Below are positions 45,971 to 53,436 of a stretch of 64,000 nt of DNA, piece after piece; the first letter of the stretch is position 1; every line of letters starts with the position of its first letter. The stretch spans positions 1 to 64,000 of the forward strand of contig CBFHOG010000007.1 in assembly GCA_965657545.1 (NCBI GenBank), given 5' to 3'. The notes below the pieces were generated by a model. The model was not told where the DNA came from, ran no database searches, and worked only from the letters and a program-made list of their open reading frames with translations. This DNA comes from UBA7446 sp965657545 (lineage in GTDB: Bacteria; Bacteroidota; Bacteroidia; Flavobacteriales; Flavobacteriaceae). A program made the position numbers and the translations under genes.

Positions 45971-46902
45971 TCTCCGTTATTATTAAATAACGAATCTATG
46001 AATTCTTTTGCATCAAAAGGCAGCAAATCTTCCATACCCTCGCCCACACCAATATATCGGATGGGTACTTCGAGTTCATCAGAAATCCCAATAACAACAC
46101 CGCCTTTTGCCGTACCGTCGAGTTTGGTAAGCACAAGCCCTGAAACGGCAGTTGCTTCAGCAAATAATTTGGCTTGCATAAAGGCGTTTTGGCCTGTACC
46201 ACCGTCTAAGACGAGTAGTACTTCATGAGGTGCTTCTGGAATTACTTTTTTTACAACCCGCTGGATTTTTGCCAACTCCTGCATGAGATTGGTATTGTTG
46301 TGTAAGCGCCCTGCCGTATCAATTAACAACACATCTACTTGTTCTTTTTTAGCGCGCTCCACGGCCGTGTAAGCAACTGATGCAGGATCACTTCCTTCAT
46401 TAAGTTCAACAAGGGGGACATCAACACGCTCCGACCATAAGCGTAACTGTGCCACAGCACCTGCTCTAAAAGTATCTGCTGCAGCCAACATGACGCTTTT
46501 CCCTTCGCTTTTGTAACGATGTGCTAACTTTCCAATAGAAGTCGTTTTACCTGCTCCATTAACTCCTACAACCAATACTACTTGGAGGCTGTCTGTACCA
46601 GCGTTTTGTAAGGATTCAGATGACGACAGCAATGCAACCATCTCCTTATAAAGCAATTTGTCTAACTCTGACACATGGAGATACTTTTCTTTAGACACCT
46701 GTCTTTGAAGCTGTTCCATGATTTTTTGGGTTGTTGATACACCCACATCAGACATCAACAATACTTCTTCTAATTCTTCTAATAAATCAGCATCTACAGA
46801 ACTGCGTCCCAGTACTGCTTTTTTTAGGCGTTGCGTCCATGCGCGTTTGGTAGCAGAAATCCCTGATTGTAATTGTTTAGAAGACTTATCGAAAAAACCC
46901 AT
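45967..46902 (-). CDS. ftsY: signal recognition particle receptor FtsY
   Basis: FtsY docks SRP-ribosome complexes at the membrane. The protein is 311 residues and lacks the long acidic A domain of the E. coli form. The N domain is followed by the GTPase domain with G1 GVNGAGKT (113-120), G3 DTAGR (195-199) and the LTKLDGTAKGG block near residue 257. A promoter-like TACCTTTA lies just before the ATG. The downstream amidase overlaps by four bases. The ribosomal protein genes lie upstream on the same strand behind a hairpin terminator. Confidence 0.95.
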   Translation of the reverse strand: MGFFDKSSKQLQSGISATKRAWTQRLKKAVLGRSSVDADLLEELEEVLLMSDVGVSTTQKIMEQLQRQVSKEKYLHVSELDKLLYKEMVALLSSSESLQNAGTDSLQVVLVVGVNGAGKTTSIGKLAHRYKSEGKSVMLAAADTFRAGAVAQLRLWSERVDVPLVELNEGSDPASVAYTAVERAKKEQVDVLLIDTAGRLHNNTNLMQELAKIQRVVKKVIPEAPHEVLLVLDGGTGQNAFMQAKLFAEATAVSGLVLTKLDGTAKGGVVIGISDELEVPIRYIGVGEGMEDLLPFDAKEFIDSLFNNNGE

Positions 46903-46930
46903 GTGCTAAAGGTACGTTTTGGCTACAAAA

Positions 46931-46951
46931 AAAGCCACAAAAAGTGGCTTT
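46931..46951 (-). terminator. intrinsic terminator after the rpmB-rpmG-DUF4295 group
   Basis: Eight-base arms (AAAGCCAC / GTGGCTTT) with a five-base loop, followed on the minus strand by a run of T. It separates the small ribosomal protein genes from ftsY. Confidence 0.8.
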
Positions 46952-46974
46952 TATATCGTTTAATATGGATTGGT

Positions 46975-47127
46975 TTATTTTTTAGATAACCAGTCGTTTA
47001 CCAATTCTGGTGCCAAGATGGTTTCTACAAAAGTGTATGCACCAGATTTTTCGCTACGAACCATTTTGATGGCTTTCGTAAGACGCTTTGATTTTGTCTG
47101 TAAGGTTGCTACGGTTTTCTTTGCCAT
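46975..47127 (-). CDS. DUF4295 small basic protein, probably ribosome-associated
   Basis: A 50-residue lysine-rich protein that starts MAKKTVATLQTK and ends in a DWLSKK tail; it matches the DUF4295 family of Bacteroidota. It starts two bases after the rpmG stop and is the last gene before the terminator at 46931-46951. Its position behind L28 and L33, its size and its basic N-terminus suggest a ribosomal protein. From memory, a phylum-specific protein called bL38 was described in the Flavobacterium johnsoniae ribosome and may be this one; I could not verify that here. Confidence 0.8.
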   Translation of the reverse strand: MAKKTVATLQTKSKRLTKAIKMVRSEKSGAYTFVETILAPELVNDWLSKK

Positions 47128-47129
47128 AA

Positions 47130-47312
47130 TTACTTAATTTCTTTGTGAACAGTCATGCGCTTTAAAATCGGATTGAATTTTTTTATTTCAATACGATCTG
47201 GCGTGTTTTTTTTATTCTTGGTAGTGATATAACGAGATGTTCCTGCTAAACCAGAGTCTTTGTGCTCTGTACACTCTAAAATCACTTGAACGCGGTTTCC
47301 TTTTTTAGCCAT
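47130..47312 (-). CDS. rpmG: 50S ribosomal protein L33
   Basis: A 60-residue ribosomal protein bL33 with the typical MAKKGNRVQVILECTEH opening and the YITTKNKKNTPDRIE segment. It is the cysteine-poor form: only one cysteine is present, so no zinc ribbon. It lies eight bases after rpmB and two bases before the DUF4295 gene. Confidence 0.96.
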   Translation of the reverse strand: MAKKGNRVQVILECTEHKDSGLAGTSRYITTKNKKNTPDRIEIKKFNPILKRMTVHKEIK

Positions 47313-47320
47313 GACGAATA

Positions 47321-47557
47321 TTATTTAATTAGACCTTGTGCGCGTGCTTCTTTTATCACCGCTGAAAGTCCTTTTTTGTTTATGGTTTTTAACGCCGAAG
47401 TAGATAATTTAAGGGTAATCCACTTGTCTTCCTCTACAAGATAAAAACGTTTCTTGATGAGATTTGCGCCAAATTTGCGCTTGGTTTTATTCATGGCATG
47501 CGATACGTTGTTCCCAACCATCGCTTTTTTGCCCGTTAATTCACATACTTTCGACAT
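47321..47557 (-). CDS. rpmB: 50S ribosomal protein L28
   Basis: A 78-residue bL28 with the conserved start MSKVCELTGKKAMVGNNVSH. It is first in the small ribosomal protein group, with rpmG eight bases downstream. A -7 promoter motif lies 21 bases before the ATG, in the gap after cinA, so the group is probably transcribed separately from cinA. Confidence 0.96.
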   Translation of the reverse strand: MSKVCELTGKKAMVGNNVSHAMNKTKRKFGANLIKKRFYLVEEDKWITLKLSTSALKTINKKGLSAVIKEARAQGLIK

Positions 47558-47578
47558 GACCTATTTTTTAACAGGGTG

Positions 47579-47586
47579 CAAACTTA
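47579..47586 (-). promoter_or_regulatory. -7 promoter element of rpmB (TAAGTTTG)
   Basis: A TAnnTTTG match 21 bases upstream of the rpmB ATG. It is expected to drive rpmB, rpmG and the DUF4295 gene up to the terminator at 46931-46951. Confidence 0.5.
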
Positions 47587-47624
47587 GTGAAATATGGTGT
47601 TTTAAAAAAATTTTTTAGTCGAAG

Positions 47625-48869
47625 TTAACGAAGCATAATTCCATGTAACAATTCCAACGCTTTGTTGACTGTTTTTTGAAGGTTTCTTTCACGGTGTTTA
47701 CCAAAGCAAAAAGTTTCTGCAACTTCTTGTTCTGGAGTGATTATAGCAATACAAACCGTACCAATTTCCGCATCGGCATCTCCTTTTGTTGGTCCAAAAT
47801 TTCCAGTAGTTGCCACAGCGACGTCTGCCCCTGTTTGAGACAAAACACCTCTCGCCATTGATAATGCAACTTGCTCACTTACAACAGAATACTGAGATAT
47901 AATATCTTTTGGAACATCCAAAATGGCATGTTTCAACTCAGTGGCATAACTGACCACCGAGCCTTTAAAATAAGCGGAAGCACCTGCGTTCTTGGTAAAC
48001 AACGAAGCCAAAGCGCCCCCGGTACAACTTTCTGCGGTTACAAGCGTATAACCTTTTGTAATTAGTGCGTTTCCAATTTGCATTTCAATGGGTTCTTCAG
48101 ACTCAAACCCTTTTATATTTTCACCAATAAGCGGATAAAGTGCATCAAAAAGAACATTGATTTCATTGCGTAAGGTGACTTGATCCGTTCCTTTTGCAGA
48201 CAGACGCAAACGAACACGCCCTAAGTTGGGTAAATATGCCAATTTGATATGCGACGGTAGTGCATGTTCCCAGTCTGATATTTTCTCTGCAATGATACTC
48301 TCTCCCAAGCCGTAGGTTATCATGGTTTTATTAACCAATGCAGGAAGCGAGAAGGTATCTTTTATGCCTGGTATAAGGTATTCATTGACAAGGTATTTCA
48401 TCTCAAAGGGCACACCAGGAAGCGAAACAAAAACAGTGTTTTCTTTTTGCATCCACATGCCCATGGCAGTTCCATGATGGTTAAAAAGCTGCTTGCAGGT
48501 AGATGGCAACATGGCTTGAGAGCGGTTTAGCGCATTTACAGGTGCTTTGACATACTTGGAAAAAAGCATTTCAATGTGAGCCATTACTTCAGGATAAAAC
48601 ACCAAAGAGTCGTCAAAATATTCACACAAGGTGTGTTTGGTGATATCGTCTTTGGTTGGCCCAAGACCACCTGTCATGACCACCAAATCCACACTGTTTT
48701 GGGCTTCGCTAAACGCTTCTAATATTGCCGCCTTTTCGTCTGAAATGGAGCGTATTTGACGTACCTCTACCCCAATTTTATTAAGCGCTTTTCCAAGAAA
48801 AGCAGCATTCGTGTCCACAATTTGCCCAATAAGAATCTCATCGCCGATGGTTATGATATCTGCTCGCAT
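47625..48869 (-). CDS. cinA: CinA-family protein (competence/damage-inducible, NMN amidohydrolase type)
   Basis: A 414-residue two-domain protein. The N-terminal molybdopterin-binding-like domain starts with IITIGDEILIGQIVDTN and contains MTGGLGPTKDD. The C-terminal CinA domain has TAESCTGGALASLF (about residues 278-291), the region linked to nicotinamide mononucleotide deamidation, with pyrophosphatase activity in the first domain. It is likely a salvage or housecleaning enzyme of pyridine nucleotides. The start directly abuts the FAH-family stop, which suggests one transcript. Confidence 0.92.
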   Translation of the reverse strand: MRADIITIGDEILIGQIVDTNAAFLGKALNKIGVEVRQIRSISDEKAAILEAFSEAQNSVDLVVMTGGLGPTKDDITKHTLCEYFDDSLVFYPEVMAHIEMLFSKYVKAPVNALNRSQAMLPSTCKQLFNHHGTAMGMWMQKENTVFVSLPGVPFEMKYLVNEYLIPGIKDTFSLPALVNKTMITYGLGESIIAEKISDWEHALPSHIKLAYLPNLGRVRLRLSAKGTDQVTLRNEINVLFDALYPLIGENIKGFESEEPIEMQIGNALITKGYTLVTAESCTGGALASLFTKNAGASAYFKGSVVSYATELKHAILDVPKDIISQYSVVSEQVALSMARGVLSQTGADVAVATTGNFGPTKGDADAEIGTVCIAIITPEQEVAETFCFGKHRERNLQKTVNKALELLHGIMLR

Positions 48870-49481
48870 CTATTTTACAGTTACTGAAAATGCTTTGTGC
48901 TCTTGTATGAACCCCTCTAATTTATCGTTTTTTGCCACAGCACTTACACCGGCAGGTGTTCCTGTAAACAAAATATCTCCAATTTTTAACGTGAAAAATT
49001 GAGACACATGCGCTATGATCTCATCAATATTCCAAAGCATGAGACTGGTGTTGGCTTCTTGTACCACTTCACCATTTTTACGGAGTAAAAACGGGATATT
49101 TGACAAATCACCAAGGGAGGATTTATCAAACCACTTTCCCACTACGGCTGAGCCATCAAATGCCTTTGCCTTTTCCCACGGCAGTCCGTTCGATTTAAGT
49201 TTTTGTTGGAGATCACGTGCGGTAAAATCAATACCTAATCCTATTTCTTTGTAATATTTATGTGCAAACTTGGATTGAATATGTTTTCCAATGCGTTTGA
49301 TTTTAACCAATACCTCAACCTCGTGATGAACATCATTTGAAAATTCAGGAATGAAGAACGGAAGATTGGACTGCGCTATGGCAGTATCAGGCTTAATAAA
49401 AACCACAGGTTCATCTGGACGAACATTTTGCAACTCGTCAATGTGCGCTGCATAATTTCTACCAATGCAAATAATTTTCAT
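48870..49481 (-). CDS. fumarylacetoacetate hydrolase family protein
   Basis: A 203-residue FAH-fold enzyme. The opening KIICIGRNYAAHI, the metal-binding residues in the VHHEVEV segment (Glu-x-Glu near residue 54) and the block DFTARDLQ (about 82-89) are typical. It closes with the ILFTGTPAGV motif. Members act as acylpyruvate hydrolases, oxaloacetate decarboxylases or tautomerases, and the substrate cannot be assigned. It overlaps the exonuclease by four bases upstream and directly abuts cinA downstream. Confidence 0.88.
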   Translation of the reverse strand: MKIICIGRNYAAHIDELQNVRPDEPVVFIKPDTAIAQSNLPFFIPEFSNDVHHEVEVLVKIKRIGKHIQSKFAHKYYKEIGLGIDFTARDLQQKLKSNGLPWEKAKAFDGSAVVGKWFDKSSLGDLSNIPFLLRKNGEVVQEANTSLMLWNIDEIIAHVSQFFTLKIGDILFTGTPAGVSAVAKNDKLEGFIQEHKAFSVTVK

Positions 49482-50251
49482 GAATTGGTATTCAAGGTTT
49501 CCAATCTGATAGCAGTGAGGACTTTTTTAGTATAAAGCGGAAAATCAGCGTCTAGCAACCAGCTAAAATAACCTGGCTCGCGTTGCAATACATCAACTAC
49601 TTTTTTTCCTTTATGCTTTCCAAAACTAAAGCAGGGGTCACCGTTATCATCTGCCAGAATAAAACCTGCAAAGTCTATGCTTTTACGTCGAGTAGAAAAG
49701 GCACTAAGCTTTACAATATCATTATCTAATTCGTCATATTTTTCAATTTGCGCCTTAAGTACTTCATAAGTCGCTGTGGTGTCTGCCTCAGCACTGTGTG
49801 CATTTTCTAGGTTTTTGCCACAATAAAATGAGTATGCAGCACTTAGATTTCGCTTTTCCATTTTGTGAAAAATGGTTTGCACATCTACGGTGAGTTGTTT
49901 TTTAAAATCCACATCAATTCCAGCGCGAAGCATTTCTTCTGCCAATAGCGGAATATCAAATCGATCTGAATTAAAGCCTGCCAAATCGGAGCCCTTAATC
50001 ATATCGTTAACTTGCTTGCTCAGTTGCTTAAAAGTGGGCTCATTGGCAACTTTTTCATCTGTGATACCGTGCACGGCAGTAGTTTGTGGTGGAATGGGCA
50101 TTTCAGGGTTTACCAACCACGTTTTTGCTTCTTTATTTCCATTTGGAAAGACTTTCAAAATAGAAATTTCTACAATGCGATCTTTTGCCACATTTACTCC
50201 TGTGGTTTCCAAATCGAAAAAACATAGTGGGCGTGTTAACGAAAGTTCCAT
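49478..50251 (-). CDS. DEDDh 3'-5' exonuclease with ExoX-like C-terminal motif
   Basis: A 257-residue exonuclease of the DnaQ/epsilon type. Catalytic residues are visible in FDLETTG (Asp13, Glu15), the FNSDRFDIPLL block near 95 and HSAEADTTATYEVL (His and Asp near 152-157). After the nuclease domain comes SFGKHKGKKVVDVL with PGYFSWLL (about 206-234), which resembles the C-terminal module of exodeoxyribonuclease X-like proteins. It probably acts in DNA repair or processing rather than as a polymerase subunit. It follows the E2 gene by one base and overlaps the FAH-family gene by four. Confidence 0.85.
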   Translation of the reverse strand: MELSLTRPLCFFDLETTGVNVAKDRIVEISILKVFPNGNKEAKTWLVNPEMPIPPQTTAVHGITDEKVANEPTFKQLSKQVNDMIKGSDLAGFNSDRFDIPLLAEEMLRAGIDVDFKKQLTVDVQTIFHKMEKRNLSAAYSFYCGKNLENAHSAEADTTATYEVLKAQIEKYDELDNDIVKLSAFSTRRKSIDFAGFILADDNGDPCFSFGKHKGKKVVDVLQREPGYFSWLLDADFPLYTKKVLTAIRLETLNTNS

Positions 50252-50252
50252 A

Positions 50253-51575
50253 TTATAGTGTTTGCGTATTGTCCCAATTTTCGATGCGTTCTTTTAGGCG
50301 AAGTAAAAACATACCACCCATAGCTCCGTTAATAATACGGTGATCATAACTATGAGACACCACCATTTGGTGACGCACCGCAATTACATCGCCGTGTTCA
50401 GTTTCCAAAACAGCGGGTACTTTTCGTATAGCGCCTAGCGCAAGAATGGCAACCTGTGGTTGATTGATGATAGGGGTTCCGGTCAAACTACCAAACATTC
50501 CCACGTTTGTAATCGTATATGTTCCACCCTGAACGTCGTCGGGGTTTAAGGCATTATTTCTGGCATTAGAAGCCAATTCATGTACCTTTTTAGCCAACCC
50601 CACAAGATTCAGCGAATCAGCCTGTTTAATAACAGGAACGATGAGATTTCCATCGGGTAAGGCGGTAGCCATCCCCAAATTAATATCATTTTTCTTGACA
50701 ATATCTGTGCCGTCTAGGGAACTATTTAGTAGTGGAAACTCGGGCAAAATTTGTGCTACCAACTGAAAAAATATTGGGGTGAATGTAAGTTTTACGCCGT
50801 GTTGATTTGCAAAGTCTTGCTTAACCTTTTCCCTCCATTTCCACAATTTGGTTACATCGATTTCTATAAAAGACTGCACATGTGCTGATGTTTGAAGGCT
50901 TCGCGTCATGTGCTCCGAAATCATTTGTTCCATGCGCGTCATAGGAACTATTGCATCTTCAACCCCTCTTGAAATTGGAGGGGTAACAATAGGTGTTTTG
51001 ACAGCAGTAGCAGTGGACGCTTGTGTTTGCGGTGCTTTTCTGTTTTGAACATATGCGAAAATATCACGCTTGGTTACACGACCATCTTTTCCCGTACCTG
51101 AAATAGTTGCCAACTCAGCTTCTGAAATATTTTCTTGTTTGGCAATATTTTTTACAAGAGGTGAATAAAAACGAGCATCATCCGTTGAAGATTGCGTCAC
51201 AGGAGTGACCAGGTCTTGCGCTTGATGCATATAACTTTCGGCGGTTTCGGCTGTGATATTTTCAGCAGCATTTTGTTCGGATGGAGTGTCTATTGGAGTT
51301 GTTTTTTCACTGGTCGTTTGTTGTGGAATAACTTCATCCGTTTCGATGAGAGCCAAGGGTGCATCTACAGCAACAATTGCATTTACGGGATGTAAGATTT
51401 CTTTAATTACTCCGCTATACTCACTCGCTACTTCAGAGTCAACCTTATCGGTAGCAACTTCAACAACCGCTTCGTCAGCAACAACGGTGTCACCTTCTTT
51501 TTTCAACCATTGCGTAACGGTCGCTTCTGAAACACTCTCGCCCATTGCGGGCAATACAAGCTGATAAATGGGCAT
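50253..51575 (-). CDS. second 2-oxo acid dehydrogenase E2 acyltransferase
   Basis: A 440-residue E2 with one lipoyl domain (Lys44 in ATDKVDSE), a long Ser/Thr/Ala/Gln-rich linker, an E1/E3-binding domain (FYSPLVKNIAKQENI, about 132-146) and the catalytic domain. The single lipoyl domain suggests the branched-chain or 2-oxoglutarate complex rather than pyruvate. At the active site the usual DHRxxDG reads DHRIING: His412 is kept but Asn416 replaces the usual Asp. No E1 or E3 genes are adjacent. A -7 motif lies 13 bases upstream, and the exonuclease follows after one base. Confidence 0.88.
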   Translation of the reverse strand: MPIYQLVLPAMGESVSEATVTQWLKKEGDTVVADEAVVEVATDKVDSEVASEYSGVIKEILHPVNAIVAVDAPLALIETDEVIPQQTTSEKTTPIDTPSEQNAAENITAETAESYMHQAQDLVTPVTQSSTDDARFYSPLVKNIAKQENISEAELATISGTGKDGRVTKRDIFAYVQNRKAPQTQASTATAVKTPIVTPPISRGVEDAIVPMTRMEQMISEHMTRSLQTSAHVQSFIEIDVTKLWKWREKVKQDFANQHGVKLTFTPIFFQLVAQILPEFPLLNSSLDGTDIVKKNDINLGMATALPDGNLIVPVIKQADSLNLVGLAKKVHELASNARNNALNPDDVQGGTYTITNVGMFGSLTGTPIINQPQVAILALGAIRKVPAVLETEHGDVIAVRHQMVVSHSYDHRIINGAMGGMFLLRLKERIENWDNTQTL

Positions 51576-51588
51576 TTCAATTTTTTTT

Positions 51589-51596
51589 CAAAAGTA
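51589..51596 (-). promoter_or_regulatory. -7 promoter element of the second E2 gene (TACTTTTG)
   Basis: A TAnnTTTG match 13 bases before the ATG, in the 41-base gap after the glycosyltransferase gene. Confidence 0.48.
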
Positions 51597-51616
51597 CGAA
51601 TAAATCATGGGTTGCA

Positions 51617-52756
51617 CTAAGACATAACAAGCACTTCACCTTTGGTGTTGCTGGAGTTACTTCCTACGGCGTGGCCTTTGTCTGAACTCAAAAATTTATA
51701 AGAGAATGAATTTTTATGCAAATCCATAAATGCAATGATTTCTTTAAAGGAAATACTTTGAGGATCAAAAATGATTTCGGTTCTCGTGTTTTTATATTTC
51801 ATTAATTCATCTAAACCGGTAGTATGTATAAATGGAATGTTTTTATTTACACCTATTTCTAAATTTAGCTCATTAGATATCAGCCAATAGCGATTGGGTT
51901 GTGTATTGTTGCTCACTGGGTTAGACCCTTTAAAACGCTTTAAAAAACTAAACAAATTCGTGGCAATTTTAATCCAAATTTTGACCAGATTAGACACATG
52001 AAAATGCTTGTTGTAAAAATAATTCATGGCTTCCCTAAACATCATTTGATAGGCAAAATCTTTTGGGGTGCTTTCCCCTTTAAAATGTATAATATTTATA
52101 TCTGAATTGTAAAAATTTGGCTTATCAAGTTGTAAGGAGCGATAACTTAAATCAATATCATCAGAGTACATAAAGCAATCTTCGTCGAATCCATTAAGTA
52201 GCCGGTAATGCGCTGTTTTCATAAACATATAAGCCCCAACTAAAACATCGGTCTCCCCTGCTTGATTAATAGGCAGTTTCATGTTGTAGTATTTTCCAAA
52301 AAGTTTAGGAGATACCTTATACAACCCCAACACTTTGGTAAATGCCACCCAAGGGGTTGGCACGCCTCGTTTAGACTCTTTTAAAAAGCGACCTGATCCA
52401 TCGATGAGTTTTGGCCCCATAATGGCGAGTTGCTTATTCTGCTCCATAAAATCCAAAGCCTTGGTAAATGTATCCTCCGCTACAACCGTATCTGGATTCA
52501 AAATACACAGATACTCCCCTTTTGCTTGTTCTACACCAATATTATTGCCTTTTGGGAAGCCAACATTTTGGTTGTTTTGAATAAGTTTTACTTGTGGAAA
52601 CTGGGATTTTATCCAAGGAACACTACCATCTACAGATGCATTGTCAACTACAATGATTTCTGCATCTAGTTTTTTGGTTGCGGCCAGAACACTTTGTATG
52701 CACAAATCAATAAAATACTTAACATTATAGTTTAAGATAACTACAGATAACTTCAT
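51617..52756 (-). CDS. glycosyltransferase family 2 protein
   Basis: A 379-residue GT-A fold glycosyltransferase. The opening SVVILNYNVKYF, the nucleotide-sugar block IVVDNASVDGS (about residues 35-45) and the NPDTV acidic motif near residue 90 are typical of rhamnosyltransferase-like GT2 enzymes. A short hydrophobic stretch around residue 265 may touch the membrane. The C-terminal 100 residues are less conserved. The sugar and acceptor are unknown. It lies two bases after recR, and no polysaccharide cluster is adjacent. Confidence 0.87.
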   Translation of the reverse strand: MKLSVVILNYNVKYFIDLCIQSVLAATKKLDAEIIVVDNASVDGSVPWIKSQFPQVKLIQNNQNVGFPKGNNIGVEQAKGEYLCILNPDTVVAEDTFTKALDFMEQNKQLAIMGPKLIDGSGRFLKESKRGVPTPWVAFTKVLGLYKVSPKLFGKYYNMKLPINQAGETDVLVGAYMFMKTAHYRLLNGFDEDCFMYSDDIDLSYRSLQLDKPNFYNSDINIIHFKGESTPKDFAYQMMFREAMNYFYNKHFHVSNLVKIWIKIATNLFSFLKRFKGSNPVSNNTQPNRYWLISNELNLEIGVNKNIPFIHTTGLDELMKYKNTRTEIIFDPQSISFKEIIAFMDLHKNSFSYKFLSSDKGHAVGSNSSNTKGEVLVMS

Positions 52757-52758
52757 GC

Positions 52759-53376
52759 TTAATTTTTCATAGATGCTTCAAAAGGAATCCGCTGACTGAT
52801 ACTGCGCCCAAGGGTAAGTTCATCGGCGTATTCCAATTCATCGCCTACCCCAATGCCACGAGAAATAGCAGAGAAAACCAATGGGAATTTGCTCAATTTT
52901 TTAAAAATATAGTAATTCGTTGTATCGCCTTCCATAGTGCTTCCAAGAGCAAATATTATCTCTTTAATCTCTTCATTTTCAACGCGCTCTACAAGCGCAT
53001 CAATTGTAAGTTGCTGCGGTCCAATTCCCTCCATGGGTGCAATTTTGCCACCCAAAACATGATATCTCCCTTTAAATTGTCCTGTTGCTTCTATGGCCAT
53101 AACATCGCGTACATCTTCTACTACGCACAACACCTCTTGGTTTCGAAGCGGATTTGAACAAATACTGCACACTTCCGCATCAGAAATATTGTGACATTTA
53201 ATACAGTAACGTATTTGTTGACGCAATGTTGCAATAGCACTTGACAGTCTTTCGCTAAAATCTTTGGGCTGGCGTAAAAGATGTAATACAAGTCGAAGTG
53301 CAGAACGACGACCAATGCCTGGAAGTTGTGCAATTTCATCTACTGCTTTTTGCACTAAAGACGACGGAAAATCCAT
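52759..53376 (-). CDS. recR: recombination mediator protein RecR
   Basis: RecR works with RecO and RecF to load RecA at gaps. The 205-residue protein has the helix-hairpin-helix LPGIGRRSA, a zinc finger with Cys58, Cys61, Cys70 and Cys73, and a Toprim domain starting at CVVEDVRD. ATG at 53376 is chosen because a -7 motif ends three bases upstream; a TTG two codons earlier lies inside the promoter. The glycosyltransferase gene follows after two bases. Confidence 0.95.
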   Translation of the reverse strand: MDFPSSLVQKAVDEIAQLPGIGRRSALRLVLHLLRQPKDFSERLSSAIATLRQQIRYCIKCHNISDAEVCSICSNPLRNQEVLCVVEDVRDVMAIEATGQFKGRYHVLGGKIAPMEGIGPQQLTIDALVERVENEEIKEIIFALGSTMEGDTTNYYIFKKLSKFPLVFSAISRGIGVGDELEYADELTLGRSISQRIPFEASMKN

Positions 53377-53379
53377 GCT

Positions 53380-53387
53380 CAAAAATA
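53380..53387 (-). promoter_or_regulatory. -7 promoter element of recR (TATTTTTG)
   Basis: A TAnnTTTG match with three bases (AGC) between its end and the recR ATG. It decides the start codon and predicts a nearly leaderless mRNA. Confidence 0.5.
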
Positions 53388-53436
53388 CACTATTTCACTA
53401 AAAGCTACACCAACACTATATTTACCAAAAAAATAG

